A DNA stretch of 64,000 bases from RHKX01 sp963820055 (GCA_963820055.1 CAWFYJ010000005.1:434001-498000), one strand, 5' to 3'. Positions 1-10,952 are shown, counted from the first letter of the stretch. Numbers and translations are program-made. Notes: generated from the letters alone by a model not told the origin.

Positions 1-1352
1 GAACGATGAGTTACGAGGACCTGATCGCCACCGACCCCGACTTCGACGACACGGCCGCGGCCGCCGAGGTCGAGCTCGACGACACGCTGACCCTGATCTA
101 CACGTCGGGGACGACCGGCCCGCCGAAGGGCGTCGAGCTGACCCACCGCAACCTCCTCGGCCTCGTCGCGGGCGTCGACGACCTGATCGACTTCCCGGAC
201 GAGGGCGGCAAGATCATCTCCTGGCTGCCCGCCGCTCACATCGCCGAGCGCGGCGCCCACTACTACCTGCCGCTGACCAAGGGCGGCACCGTCTCGATCT
301 GCCCCGACCCGCGCCAGATCATCGAGTTCCTCCCGACCGTCCGCCCGACCTGGTTCTTCGCCGTCCCGAGGGTCTGGGAGAAGCTCAAGGCCGGCCTCGA
401 GACGATGCTCGCGAGCCTGCCCGACGAACAGCGCGAACCGGCCCAGAAGGGCCTCGAGGCCGCGATCACCAAGGTCCGCCTCGAGCAGGCCGGCGAGGAG
501 GTCCCGGCTGAGATCGAGGCCGCTGCCGCCGCAATGGAGGAGCAGATGTTCGGCGGGCTTCGCGCCCACCTCGGGCTCGACCAGGTCGCGGCCGTCAACG
601 TCGGCGCCGCTCCGACCCCCGTCGAGGTGCTCGAGTTCTTCCACGCGATCGGAATCCCGGTTGCCGAGCTCTGGGGGATGTCGGAGACCTGCGGCGCCGC
701 GACCGTCAACCCGCCCGGCAAGGTCAAGCTCGGGACCGTCGGCCCGCCGCTTCCCGGTGTCGAGATCCGCCTCGCCGAAGACGGCGAGGTCCAGGTCCGC
801 GGCAGCCTGATCATGGCCGGCTACCGCAACCTCCCGGACAAGACGGCCGAGACGATCGACGAGGAGCGCTGGCTGTCGACCGGCGACATCGGCGAGATCG
901 ACGAGGACGGCTACCTGAAGATCGTCGATCGCAAGAAGGAGCTGATCATCAACGCCGCCGGCAAGAACATGTCGCCGGCGGGGATCGAGTCACACCTCAA
1001 GGCCGCGAGCCCGCTGATCGGACAGGCGGTGGCAGTCGGCGACGCCCGTCCCTACAACGTCGCCCTGATCGTGCTCGACGCCGAGTACGCCCCGGCCTGG
1101 GCCGCCAAGCAGGGAATCGACGCCTCCGACCTCGCCGCACTGGTCGAGGACGAGAAGGTTCTGGCCGCCGTCCAGGAGGCGGTCGACACCGCCAACGCCA
1201 AGATGTCCCGCGTCGAGCAGATCAAGAAGTTCAAGCTGCTCCCCGAGGAGTGGCTGCCCGGCGGCGACGAGCTGACTCCGACGATGAAGCTGAAGCGCCG
1301 CCCGATCGCCGAGAAGTACGACGCCGAGATCGAGGCGCTCTACGCGAAGTAA
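1..1352 (+). CDS. Long-chain acyl-CoA synthetase (AMP-forming), 5'-truncated by the window edge
   Basis: Activates a carboxylic acid, probably a long-chain fatty acid, to acyl-AMP and then acyl-CoA. The reading frame is open to the left edge, so the N-terminal ~150 residues of the usual ~600 are missing and the first visible ATG (position 6) is probably internal. Visible ANL-family motifs in order: P-loop YTSGTTGPPKGVELTHRN (A3), ELWGMSETCGA (A5), STGDIGEIDEDGYLKIVDRKKE (A7-A8, partial quote beyond TGDIGEIDEDG) and a C-terminal TPTMKLKRR carrying the likely A10 lysine. The N-domain to C-domain order is intact. The sequence resembles FadD15-type synthetases. Exact chain-length specificity cannot be read. 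The next gene starts 9 nt downstream on the same strand, so co-transcription is likely. Confidence 0.88.
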   Translation, partial: TMSYEDLIATDPDFDDTAAAAEVELDDTLTLIYTSGTTGPPKGVELTHRNLLGLVAGVDDLIDFPDEGGKIISWLPAAHIAERGAHYYLPLTKGGTVSICPDPRQIIEFLPTVRPTWFFAVPRVWEKLKAGLETMLASLPDEQREPAQKGLEAAITKVRLEQAGEEVPAEIEAAAAAMEEQMFGGLRAHLGLDQVAAVNVGAAPTPVEVLEFFHAIGIPVAELWGMSETCGAATVNPPGKVKLGTVGPPLPGVEIRLAEDGEVQVRGSLIMAGYRNLPDKTAETIDEERWLSTGDIGEIDEDGYLKIVDRKKELIINAAGKNMSPAGIESHLKAASPLIGQAVAVGDARPYNVALIVLDAEYAPAWAAKQGIDASDLAALVEDEKVLAAVQEAVDTANAKMSRVEQIKKFKLLPEEWLPGGDELTPTMKLKRRPIAEKYDAEIEALYAK

Positions 1353-1361
1353 CGGCCCGGG

Positions 1362-2732
1362 TTGCCCCGCCGCCGATTCGATCTGAGTCGGCCGGAGCTC
1401 GGCTCCGGCGTCGAGGCGATCCTCCGCGAGGCCGGGGTGCCCGCGGCGTTCCCGCCCGCTGTCGTCGCGGAGGCCGATCGCGCCGCGGCCACCGGCGAGC
1501 GCGAACGCTCCGAGATCCCGTTCGTGACCGTCGACCCGCCCGGGTCGCGCGACCTCGATCAGGCGGTCCACATCGAGCGGCGTGACTCCGGCTTCCGCGT
1601 CAGCTACGCGATCGCCGACGTCGGCGCCCTCGTCCCGTCCGGGTCACCGCTCGACGCCGAGGCGCACGCCCGCGGCGTCACCGTCTACGCGCCCGATGCG
1701 AAGGCGCCGCTCTACCCGGTGCCGCTGTCCGAGGGACGGGGGAGCCTGCTGCCCGGCGAATGGCGCCCGGCGGTGCTCTGGACGATCGACCTCGACGGCT
1801 CCGGCGCCGAGCTCGCCGCGTCGGTCGTCCGTGCCGAGGTCCGCAGCACCGCCCAGCACACCTATGAGGACCTCCCCGCCGAGCTTGCGGCGATCCTTGC
1901 CGAGGTCGGTGAGCTCCGCGCCGCGATCGAGCGCGAGCGCGGCGGCGTCAGCCTGCGGCTCCCCGAGCAGGAAGTCGTGGAGGACGGTCGCGGCGGCTGG
2001 ACGATCGCCTACCGGGTGCCGCTGGCGGCCGAGGACCACAACGCCCAGATCTCGCTGCTCACCGGAATGGCCGCGGCCGACCTGATGCTCACCGCGGGCT
2101 ACGGAATCCTCCGCGTCCAGCCGCCACCGGACGAGAAGGCGCTCGGGCGGTTCCGCCTCCAGGCGCTCGCGCTCGGCGCCGAATGGCCGGCGGGGGTCTC
2201 GTATCCGGAGTTCATCCGCTCGCTCGACCCGGCCGAACCTCAGCAGGCCGCCCTGCTCCAGGAGGCGGCGGGGATCGGTCGCGGGGCCGGGTACGAGGCA
2301 TTCGACGGAACGCCGCCCGAGCAGCGCTCCCACTTCTCGATCGCCGCCGACTACGCGCACGCCACAGCGCCGCTGCGGCGCCTGCAGGACCGCTGGGTCT
2401 CCGAGTGCTGCTTGGCGGCGTCAGCGGGCACCGAACCCCCGCAATGGGTCCGTACGGGCCTCGCAGCGCTCCCTGGGGCGATGCGGGAGGGCGATCGCCG
2501 TGCCAACGCGGTCGAACGTGGCGTCATCGACCTCGTCGAGGCCCTGATCCTGACCGGGCGCGAGGGCGAGCGCTTCCGTGGGGTCGTGGTCGACGACCGG
2601 ACCGTCCAGCTGGTCGAGCCCGCGGTGCGAGCCCCGATCGACGGCGACTGCCCGGAGCCCGGGACCGAGGTGGAGGCACGCCTCGTCGCCGCCGATGCCG
2701 CGAAGCGGGCCGTCCGGTTCGAGGTCGCCTGA
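1362..2732 (+). CDS. RNB-domain 3'-5' exoribonuclease (RNase II/R family, short actinobacterial form)
   Basis: Predicted Mg-dependent processive 3'-5' RNA exonuclease. The 456-residue protein is mostly RNB domain. The metal-binding segment is DPPGSRDLDQA near residues 55-65, where RNase II has DSASTEDMDDA, so three acidic residues are kept and the fourth is Gln. The C-terminal signature YAHATAPLRR is present. N-terminal cold-shock domains are absent and only a short OB/S1-like tail follows, so it is shorter than RNase II (~640 aa) and RNase R (~800 aa). The start is TTG at 1362. The stop overlaps the next ATG (TGATG at 2730-2734). The Asp-to-Gln change looks like a subfamily feature, but activity is not proven. 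Confidence 0.85.
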   Translation: MPRRRFDLSRPELGSGVEAILREAGVPAAFPPAVVAEADRAAATGERERSEIPFVTVDPPGSRDLDQAVHIERRDSGFRVSYAIADVGALVPSGSPLDAEAHARGVTVYAPDAKAPLYPVPLSEGRGSLLPGEWRPAVLWTIDLDGSGAELAASVVRAEVRSTAQHTYEDLPAELAAILAEVGELRAAIERERGGVSLRLPEQEVVEDGRGGWTIAYRVPLAAEDHNAQISLLTGMAAADLMLTAGYGILRVQPPPDEKALGRFRLQALALGAEWPAGVSYPEFIRSLDPAEPQQAALLQEAAGIGRGAGYEAFDGTPPEQRSHFSIAADYAHATAPLRRLQDRWVSECCLAASAGTEPPQWVRTGLAALPGAMREGDRRANAVERGVIDLVEALILTGREGERFRGVVVDDRTVQLVEPAVRAPIDGDCPEPGTEVEARLVAADAAKRAVRFEVA

Positions 2733-3844
2733 TGGCGCCGCCGCGCGAGATCGAGTCCGCCGAGGAGCTGGCGATCCACATCGAGGCCGGCGACGGACTC
2801 GCCGATGCGGTCGTCCAGGGCATCGACCTCGGCGACGTCACGGTCGACTGGAACGCGATCGAGCTGACCGGGTCGTTCTTCGTCGGCTGCCGGATTCCGG
2901 ACGGGGACGTTGCGCTGGCCCTGCAGCGGCGCGGCGCGATCGTCATCCCCGACCTCGGCGACGGCGGCCGGCCCTACCGCGTCTATCCGTCGAGCCTCTA
3001 CAGCTACGAGGATCTGGTCGCGACCGGCATGGACGCTGCCGTCCGCAGCTACTTCGAGAACTCGCGGAGCAGCACCGGCGACCCCGACCCCGACCTGCCG
3101 ATCGAGGCGATCGCCCAGCGGCTCCACGACACGGCGATGACCGACGCGATCTGGGACCTCGTCGAGCCCGAGGACGGGCCGCCGCTCCGGGTCGCCGGGA
3201 TCATGGGCGGCCACGCCGTCCGGCGCGACAATCCGGACTACCTGCAGGTCGCCGAGCTCGCCTACCGGATCGCCGACGCCGGCTTGCTGATCACGACCGG
3301 CGGCGGGCCCGGGATCATGGAGGCGGGCAACCTCGGCGCCTATCTGACGCGATCCGGCGACGTCGGCTCGGTCGCCGCGGCCGTCACCGACCTCGCCGTT
3401 GCGCCCGGCGTCGAGCATCCCGATTACGTCGAGGCCGCCGAGCGCGTCCACGCCGAGCACCGCTCCGGGACGGGCGGCATCAGCCTCGCGATCCCGACCT
3501 GGCTCTACGGGCACGAGCCGGTCGGCCGGTTCGCCTCCCACATCGCCAAGTACTTCGCGAACTCGATCCGCGAGGACGGCCTCCTGCGCGTCGCCGGCGC
3601 GGGCATCGTCTTCGCTCCGGGCGGAGCCGGGACCGTCCAGGAGATCTTCCAGGACCTCTCCGTGAACGCCTACGGCGAGCCGGACCTGCGCGCGCCGATG
3701 GTGTTCCTCGGCTCGGAGTGGTTCCGCTCGACCGGAATCGCCGCCGTCGTCGAGCGTTTCGCCGCCGACGCCGACCCGCCGTTCACCGACCTGGTCTTCG
3801 TCACCGACTCCGTCGACGAAGCCGTCGAGCGGATCACCGGCTGA
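2732..3844 (+). CDS. LOG-family Rossmann-fold nucleotide-binding protein
   Basis: A 370-residue protein whose C-terminal two thirds match the LOG/TIGR00730-type Rossmann fold: GGGPGIMEAGNLGAYL for phosphate binding and PGGAGTVQEIFQDL, the PGGxGTxxE motif that defines the family. Family members include cytokinin-riboside phosphate phosphoribohydrolases and PpnN nucleosidases. The long N-terminal region (~150 aa) and large size resemble the PpnN-like branch more than small LOG proteins. The start is the ATG overlapping the RNB gene stop by one base. The gene converges on ettA, with stops adjoining at TGATCA (3842-3847). The exact substrate is unknown. Confidence 0.8.
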   Translation: MAPPREIESAEELAIHIEAGDGLADAVVQGIDLGDVTVDWNAIELTGSFFVGCRIPDGDVALALQRRGAIVIPDLGDGGRPYRVYPSSLYSYEDLVATGMDAAVRSYFENSRSSTGDPDPDLPIEAIAQRLHDTAMTDAIWDLVEPEDGPPLRVAGIMGGHAVRRDNPDYLQVAELAYRIADAGLLITTGGGPGIMEAGNLGAYLTRSGDVGSVAAAVTDLAVAPGVEHPDYVEAAERVHAEHRSGTGGISLAIPTWLYGHEPVGRFASHIAKYFANSIREDGLLRVAGAGIVFAPGGAGTVQEIFQDLSVNAYGEPDLRAPMVFLGSEWFRSTGIAAVVERFAADADPPFTDLVFVTDSVDEAVERITG

Positions 3845-5509
<1,665 letters not shown>

Positions 5510-5546
5510 ACGGCGGCTCAGGATAGAGGCGTCGCTGGGCGGCCTG

Positions 5547-5552
5547 TAGCGT
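5547..5552 (+). promoter_or_regulatory. -10 box, leaderless, of the 5.6-kb acetyltransferase
   Basis: TAGCGT ends 7 nt before the GTG at 5560. Confidence 0.5.
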
Positions 5553-5559
5553 CGGCCCC

Positions 5560-6138
5560 GTGAAAGGCGCCAGGGGAGTCGAGCTTCTGCCGATCGAGAC
5601 GGAGCGACTCCTGCTGCGGCCGTTCGACGCCGAGGACCTCGACGCTCTCGCCGCCATGCACGGCGACGCCGACCTCGTTCGCTGGATTCCCTGGGGGCCG
5701 CGGACGCGCGAGGAGGCGGCGGCGACGCTCGAGCGGAAGATCGCCTGCGTCTCGATCGAGGCGAAGGGCGACGGCCTCGGCATCGCTCCGGTCCTCAAGG
5801 AGACGGGCGAGATGATCGGCGACTTCACGCTCCAATGCGAGAGCGTCGAGCACTCGACCGCGGAGATCGGCTACCTGCTGCTGCCCAGCGTGCAGGGGCT
5901 GGGCCTGGGCCTGGAGGCCTGCCGCGCGATCCTGCGGCTCGCGTTCGAGGGTCTCGGCTTCCACCGCGTGATCGCCCGCCTCGAGCCCCGGAACGTCGCC
6001 TCCGCGAAGCTCGCCGAACGGCTCGGCATGCGCCGCGAGGCTGATTTCGTCGAGAACGAGTGGATCAAGGGCGAGTGGGAGAGCGAGACCGTCTACGCGA
6101 TGCTCGCCCGCGAATGGGCGGCCCAGCTGGGCGGCTGA
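5560..6138 (+). CDS. GNAT-family N-acetyltransferase (RimJ/RimL-like)
   Basis: Predicted acetyl-CoA-dependent N-acetyltransferase of 192 residues. It opens with the RimJ/L-type strand IETERLLLRPFDAEDLDALA, has EIGYLLLPSVQGLGLGLEA as the acetyl-CoA pyrophosphate-binding loop (Q-G-x-G variant), and ends with FHRVIARLEPRNVASAKLAE, the NxxSxxLxE motif typical of this branch. The start is GTG at 5560, supported by a TAGCGT -10-like element whose last base is 7 nt upstream. Substrate, whether ribosomal protein or small molecule, is unknown. Confidence 0.8.
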   Translation: MKGARGVELLPIETERLLLRPFDAEDLDALAAMHGDADLVRWIPWGPRTREEAAATLERKIACVSIEAKGDGLGIAPVLKETGEMIGDFTLQCESVEHSTAEIGYLLLPSVQGLGLGLEACRAILRLAFEGLGFHRVIARLEPRNVASAKLAERLGMRREADFVENEWIKGEWESETVYAMLAREWAAQLGG

Positions 6139-6199
6139 AGCATCGCCCCAACGTGAGTGGTCGCGATAATCGGCGATTCACCCCGACCGAGGAGCAGAG

Positions 6200-7246
6200 T
6201 TGCCCGAGACGAAAGCGATCCAGACGCCCGCGCCCGGCGCCCCCTTCGAGCGGACGACGATCGAGCGCCGCGACCTGCGGCCCGACGATGTCGCGATCGA
6301 CATCGCCTACGCAGGCATCTGCCACAGCGACATCCACCAGGCGCGGGACGAGTGGTTTCCGGGCACCTATCCGATGGTCCCGGGCCATGAGATAACCGGG
6401 ACGGTCTCGGCGGTCGGCGACGACGTGACGCGGTTCTCGGCCGGCGACCGGGTCGGAGTCGGCTGCTTCATCGACTCCTGCGGCGAGTGCGAGTACTGCG
6501 AGCGCGGCGAGGAGCAGTTCTGCACGAAGGGGCCGGTTCTGACCTACAACGGCCGCGACTACGACGGCGAGACGACCTACGGCGGCTACAGCCGGGCGAT
6601 CGTCGTCAAGGACGGGTTCGTCGTCCGAATCCCGGACTCGATCGAGCTCGACGTCGCCGCGCCGCTCCTCTGCGCCGGCATCACGACCTACTCGCCGCTT
6701 CGGCACTGGAACGTCGGCCCCGACTCGAAGGTGGCCGTCATCGGCATGGGTGGTCTCGGCCACGTCGCGGTGCAGATTGCGAAGGCACTCGGTGCGGAGG
6801 TGACCGTCCTCAGCCAGTCGCTCAGCAAGCGCGACGACGGCATCCGCCTCGGTGCCGACAACTACTTCGCGACGAGCGAGCGGGAGACGTTCGACGAGCT
6901 CCGCAGCAGCTTCGACCTGATCCTCAACACGGTGTCGGCGAACCTGAAGGTGGATCGCTTCCTGAGCCTGCTCCGCGTCGACGGGACGCTCGTCAACGTC
7001 GGGGTGCCGACCGAGCCGGACAGCTACCGGGCCTTCTCGTTGATCGGCGGGCGCAAGAGCATCGCCGGGTCGAACGTCGGTGGGCTGCGCGAGACGCAGG
7101 AGATGCTCGATTTCTGCGCCGAGCACGGGATCGCCGCCCAGATCGAGAAGATCGGCGTCGACGAGGTCGACGAAGCCTACGAACGAGTCACGGCGAGCAA
7201 GGTCCGTTTCCGCTGCGTGATCGACGTCGCCACCCTCGACGCCTGA
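6200..7246 (+). CDS. Zinc-dependent alcohol dehydrogenase (cinnamyl/YahK-like MDR family)
   Basis: NAD(P)-dependent oxidoreductase interconverting alcohols and aldehydes. It has 348 residues. Catalytic zinc ligands are GICHSDIH (Cys), GHE (His-Glu) and a later Cys in VAAPLLCAGIT; structural zinc ligands are CGECEYCERGEEQFC. The nucleotide-binding loop is GMGGLGHVAVQIAKALGA. Layout and length match the YahK/mycobacterial AdhC group of cinnamyl-alcohol-dehydrogenase-like enzymes. The TTG start is chosen because GAGGAG (6188-6193) lies 6 nt upstream. A GATAAT box at 6165-6170 could be its -10. It appears monocistronic. Substrate is not predictable. Confidence 0.88.
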   Translation: MPETKAIQTPAPGAPFERTTIERRDLRPDDVAIDIAYAGICHSDIHQARDEWFPGTYPMVPGHEITGTVSAVGDDVTRFSAGDRVGVGCFIDSCGECEYCERGEEQFCTKGPVLTYNGRDYDGETTYGGYSRAIVVKDGFVVRIPDSIELDVAAPLLCAGITTYSPLRHWNVGPDSKVAVIGMGGLGHVAVQIAKALGAEVTVLSQSLSKRDDGIRLGADNYFATSERETFDELRSSFDLILNTVSANLKVDRFLSLLRVDGTLVNVGVPTEPDSYRAFSLIGGRKSIAGSNVGGLRETQEMLDFCAEHGIAAQIEKIGVDEVDEAYERVTASKVRFRCVIDVATLDA

Positions 7247-7318
7247 AGCCGGGATGCGGGCAGTTGCTCGAATTGCCCCACGCACGCTGAGCGAGGCGCC
7301 CCCACCGACCCCCGTCGC

Positions 7319-7324
7319 TAGCCT
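7319..7324 (+). promoter_or_regulatory. -10 box, leaderless, of ispG
   Basis: TAGCCT ends 6 nt before the ATG at 7331. Confidence 0.55.
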
Positions 7325-7330
7325 GTAGGC

Positions 7331-8641
7331 ATGGCTTCGAAGCGTCAGATCTTCGTGGGTGGGGTGCCGATCGGGGGAGGTGCCCCGGTCGCGGTCCAGA
7401 CCATGACCAAGACCGAGACGGCGAACCTCGCCGCGACGATGGAGCAGATCCGGACCGTCGCCGACGCTGGCGCCGACCTCGTCCGCGTCGCCGTCCCTCG
7501 CGAGAAGGACGCCGACGCGCTGCGGACGATCGTCGCCGAGTCGCCGATCCCGGTGATCGCCGACATCCACTTCAACCACACGCTCGCGCTCAAGGCGATC
7601 GACGCCGGCGCCCATTGCATCCGCCTCAACCCCGGCAACATCGGTGGTCGCGACAAGGTCGCCGAGGTGGCGGTCAAGGCCACCGCCGCCAACGTGCCGA
7701 TGCGGATCGGCGTCAACTCGGGCTCGCTTCCCAAGCACCTCCACGAGCTCGAGCGCCGCGCGCCGGTCGAGGCGCTGGTCGCCGCCGCGGTTGAGTTCGT
7801 CGACCTCATGGAGGGGCTCGACTTCACGAACTTCAAGGTTTCGATCAAGTCGACCAACGTGCCGAACACGATCGCCGCCAACCGTCTGCTGTCGGAGAAG
7901 ATTCCCTACCCGATCCACCTCGGGATCACCGAGGCGGGCACGAAGTGGTCGGGGGCGCTCAAGTCCTCGGTCGGCCTCGGCACGCTGCTCGCCGACGGGG
8001 TGGGGGACACGATCCGGATCAGCCTCTCGACCTTCCACGCCGAGGAAGAGGTCAAGGTCGCCTGGGAGATTCTCAAGGCGCTGCAGCTCCGCGAGCGCGG
8101 TCCGGTCCTGATCGCCTGTCCGACCTGCGGTCGCCTGCAGTTCGACATGGACACGATCGTCGCCGAGATCGAGCAGCGACTCGAGGCTTACACCGAGCCG
8201 ATCGAGGTCGCCGTCCTCGGCTGCGCCGTCAACGGCATCGGCGAGGCATCCCACGCGGACTTCGGGATCACCGGCGCCAAGGACGAGGGCCTGATCTTCG
8301 CCCACGGCAAGCCGCTGCGGAAGATTCCGCAGGAGCAGCTCGTCGAGACCCTCTTCGAGGAGATCGACAAGTCGCTGGGACGCGGTGGCGAGATCGAGGT
8401 CGACCATTCCGAGGCCGCCGAGGGCGCCGCCTGGCTGCAGCGGATCGAGGAGGAGAACGCGGGCGACCTCACCCCCGAGAAGCTCGCGGCGATGGAGAAG
8501 GCCGCAGCCGAGAAGGGCGAGGACATCACCGGCCCCGGCTCCGGCGACGGCGAGCCGTACCTCAAGCCCGTCAAGGGCAAGAAGGTCGAGCTCGGCGAAG
8601 AGGCCAGCCCGACGGCCGGCCGCCGCTTCACCAGAGCCTGA
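7331..8641 (+). CDS. ispG: 4-hydroxy-3-methylbut-2-enyl diphosphate synthase (MEP pathway)
   Basis: Reduces ME-cPP to HMBPP in the non-mevalonate isoprenoid pathway using a [4Fe-4S] cluster. The 436-residue protein has a TIM-barrel N-terminal region and cluster ligands in CPTCGR and LGCAVNGIGEA, where the Glu of NGIGE is the conserved fourth-site residue. The family core (~365 aa) ends near FEEIDKSLGRG. The last ~70 residues are an acidic, Lys/Glu-rich tail not needed for the fold. The ATG at 7331 is preceded by TAGCCT at 7319-7324 with 6 nt between, arguing for a leaderless mRNA. Flanking genes are unrelated. Confidence 0.95.
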   Translation: MASKRQIFVGGVPIGGGAPVAVQTMTKTETANLAATMEQIRTVADAGADLVRVAVPREKDADALRTIVAESPIPVIADIHFNHTLALKAIDAGAHCIRLNPGNIGGRDKVAEVAVKATAANVPMRIGVNSGSLPKHLHELERRAPVEALVAAAVEFVDLMEGLDFTNFKVSIKSTNVPNTIAANRLLSEKIPYPIHLGITEAGTKWSGALKSSVGLGTLLADGVGDTIRISLSTFHAEEEVKVAWEILKALQLRERGPVLIACPTCGRLQFDMDTIVAEIEQRLEAYTEPIEVAVLGCAVNGIGEASHADFGITGAKDEGLIFAHGKPLRKIPQEQLVETLFEEIDKSLGRGGEIEVDHSEAAEGAAWLQRIEEENAGDLTPEKLAAMEKAAAEKGEDITGPGSGDGEPYLKPVKGKKVELGEEASPTAGRRFTRA

Positions 8642-8745
8642 CGGGCGCCTGCCGCACGGCGAATTTCGGGGTCATCGTCGGCTCACGGCCTGCGGCCGCA
8701 TCGCCTCCTGCTTCCCCCGAACTGCTTGGCGGCAGACACCCGTCA

Positions 8746-8751
8746 TAGAGT
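8746..8751 (+). promoter_or_regulatory. -10 box, leaderless, of the 8.8-kb acetyltransferase
   Basis: TAGAGT ends 6 nt before the ATG at 8758. Confidence 0.5.
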
Positions 8752-8757
8752 GGTGCC

Positions 8758-9219
8758 ATGGAAGCGAGCGCCATCCGGATCAGCAGGGTCGACGTCGTCG
8801 ACCTGCCGGCGCTGATGCCGATGCTTCGGGCCTACTGCGACTTCTACGAGGTCGATCCCCGCGACGACCGCCTCGTCGCCCTGTGTCGCGCGTTGATCGA
8901 CGATCCCGGGCAGGGTGAGCAGGCGATCGCCCGCAACGAGGACGGCGATCCGCTCGGCTTCGCGACCGTCTACTGGACCTGGCAGACGCTCGATGCGATG
9001 CGGATCGGGGTGCTCAACGACCTCTACGTCGTCCCCGAAGCCCGCGGGCTCGGCGTCGGCAGGCAGCTGATCGAGCACTGCCGGGGCCTCTGCCGCAAGC
9101 GAGCCGCCGGCAAGCTCGTCTGGGAGACCGCGCCGGACAACGCCACGGCCCAGCGGCTCTACGATGGCATCGGAGCGGAGAAGTCGACCTGGCTCGCCTA
9201 CGAGATCGACGCCTGGTAG
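8758..9219 (+). CDS. GNAT-family N-acetyltransferase
   Basis: A 153-residue single-domain acetyltransferase. The acetyl-CoA-binding motif A is LNDLYVVPEARGLGVGRQLIEHC (Q/RxxGxG/A loop RGLGVG near residues 97-102), followed by WETAPDNATAQRLYDGIGAEK, which is the common N-x-x-A-x-x-L-Y segment of small GNAT enzymes. The ATG at 8758 lies 6 nt after a TAGAGT box (8746-8751). The gene stands just upstream of proS on the same strand (37 nt gap). Substrate is unknown. Confidence 0.82.
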   Translation: MEASAIRISRVDVVDLPALMPMLRAYCDFYEVDPRDDRLVALCRALIDDPGQGEQAIARNEDGDPLGFATVYWTWQTLDAMRIGVLNDLYVVPEARGLGVGRQLIEHCRGLCRKRAAGKLVWETAPDNATAQRLYDGIGAEKSTWLAYEIDAW

Positions 9220-9256
9220 CCCGCCGCCCAGTCAAGCCCCTGCCGAACGAAAGCCG

Positions 9257-10948
9257 ATGACCCGCCTCTCCAACTACCTGCTGCCGACGCTCAAGGACGC
9301 CCCCGCGGACGCGGAGGCGGTCTCGCACAAGCTGCTCGTCCGCGCGGGCCTCGTTCGCCAGCTCGGCTCCGGGATCTGGACCTGGATGCCGGCCGGCTAC
9401 CGGTCGGTCAAGAAGGCGGAGCGGATCATTCGCGAGGAGATGGACGCCATCGGCGCCCACGAGATGCTGATGCCGGTCCTCCAGCCCGCGGAGCCGTGGC
9501 GGAAGACCGGCCGCTACGAGATCGACGAGCTCTTCAAGCTCCGCGACCGCAAGGATTCCGACCTCGTCCTCGCGATGACGCACGAGGAGGCGGTGACGAC
9601 GCACGTCGCCCGCGACATCCGCTCCTACCGCGACCTGCCGCTGATGCTCTACCACCTCCAGACCAAGGAGCGCGACGAGCCGCGGCCCCGCGCCGGCGTG
9701 CTCCGGACCCGCGAGTTCACGATGAAGGACGCCTACTCGTTCGACCGCGACGAGGAAGGGCTCGAACGCAGCTACGCGCTGCAGGCGGGCGCCTACGAGC
9801 GGATTCTCGATCGCTGCGGGCTGCGCTGGTACTCGGTCGAGTCCGACGTCGGGATGATGGGCGGCTCAGCAGCGCACGAGTTCATGGCGCCGTGCGCCGC
9901 CGGCGAGGACGAGGTCGCGCTCGCTCGCGGCTATGCCGCGAACGTCGAGGTCGCCAGCGCCGTCGCGCAGCCGGTCGATCTGCCGCCGCCGCTCGATGCG
10001 CCCCGCGAGGCGCCGACGCCGGGCCTGACCACCGTCGAGGAGGTGGCCGGTGCGCTCGGCGTGACCGAGGGCGCGCTGATCAAGGCGATGCCGATGGTCC
10101 TCGAGGACGGCGAGCTGATCCTCGTCCTCGTCCGCGGCGATCACCGCCTCAACGAGATCAAGCTCACCAATCACCTGGGAAGGGCGGTCCGTCAGGCCCG
10201 TCCCGACGAGATCGAGGCGGCGATCGGCCCGGTCGGGTTCATCGGGCCCGCCGGCGCCGGCGTCCGCATCCTCATGGACGAGGCGATCGGCGAGCGCCGG
10301 CCTGGTCGCCGGCGCGAACGCGCCCGACACCCACCTGATCGGCGTCGAGCCCGGTCGCGACTTCGACTTCGAGCGCTGCGACGTCCGGACCGTCGAGGCC
10401 GGCGATCTGACACCGGCCGGCGATCCGATCACGATCGAGGCGGCGATCGAGGTCGGCAACATCTTCAAGCTCGGCACGAGGTACTCGGAACCGCTCGGCG
10501 CCACCTACCTCGACCCCGAGCGGCGTCGAGCGCCCGATCGTCATGGGCAGCTACGGGATCGGCCCGGCGCGGATCGTCGCCGCCGCCGTCGAGCAGCGCG
10601 CCGACGACCTCGGCATCTGCTGGCCGCCGGCGATCGCGCCCTGGCAGGTCCACGTCTGCGCGCTCGGCAAGGGAGGCGACGAGGTGGCCGACGCCGCCGA
10701 CGGAGCTCTACGACACGCTCGTCGCGAGCGGCATTGAGACGCTGCTCGACGACCGGCCCGGCGCCGGCACCGGCGAGAAGCTGACCGACGCCGAGCTGAT
10801 CGGCTGCCCGCTGCGGATCACCGTCGGCAAGCGCGGCCTCGCCGACGGGGTGGTCGAGGCGCGCACCCGCGCCGACGGGGAGGAGGAGCGGATCCCGCTC
10901 GCCGAGGCGCCCGAGCGCGTCCGCGCGATCCTCGAGGGGATCAGCTGA
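9257..10948 (+). CDS. proS: Prolyl-tRNA synthetase, reading frame interrupted by three single-base insertions
   Basis: Charges tRNA-Pro with proline; class II aminoacyl-tRNA synthetase with the bacterial editing (INS) domain. The N-terminus RLSNYLLPTLKDAPADAE and the class II motifs (RTREFTMKDAYSFDRD) are clear. The conserved protein continues in three successive frames. The first shift is near 10294 (an extra G restores GDAGLVAGAN). The second is in the C run at 10513-10516 (restores DPSGVERPIVMGSYGIGPAR). The third is at 10702-10703 (restores DAADELYDTLV). Each is a +1 insertion, and homology is intact on both sides, ending with the anticodon-binding domain. This is probably a sequencing error because the gene is essential. 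The ATG at 9257 follows GAACGAAAG. The restored length is ~563 residues. Confidence 0.9.
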   Translation: MTRLSNYLLPTLKDAPADAEAVSHKLLVRAGLVRQLGSGIWTWMPAGYRSVKKAERIIREEMDAIGAHEMLMPVLQPAEPWRKTGRYEIDELFKLRDRKDSDLVLAMTHEEAVTTHVARDIRSYRDLPLMLYHLQTKERDEPRPRAGVLRTREFTMKDAYSFDRDEEGLERSYALQAGAYERILDRCGLRWYSVESDVGMMGGSAAHEFMAPCAAGEDEVALARGYAANVEVASAVAQPVDLPPPLDAPREAPTPGLTTVEEVAGALGVTEGALIKAMPMVLEDGELILVLVRGDHRLNEIKLTNHLGRAVRQARPDEIEAAIGPVGFIGPAGAGVRILMDEAIGERRPGRRRERARHPPDRRRARSRLRLRALRRPDRRGRRSDTGRRSDHDRGGDRGRQHLQARHEVLGTARRHLPRPRAASSARSSWAATGSARRGSSPPPSSSAPTTSASAGRRRSRPGRSTSARSAREATRWPTPPTELYDTLVASGIETLLDDRPGAGTGEKLTDAELIGCPLRITVGKRGLADGVVEARTRADGEEERIPLAEAPERVRAILEGIS

Positions 10949-10952
10949 TCCC

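Noticed and set aside
6065..8407. 780-codon open frame on the minus strand opposite the dehydrogenase and ispG
   Set aside because: Covers real conserved genes on the other strand and has the composition of a shadow frame.
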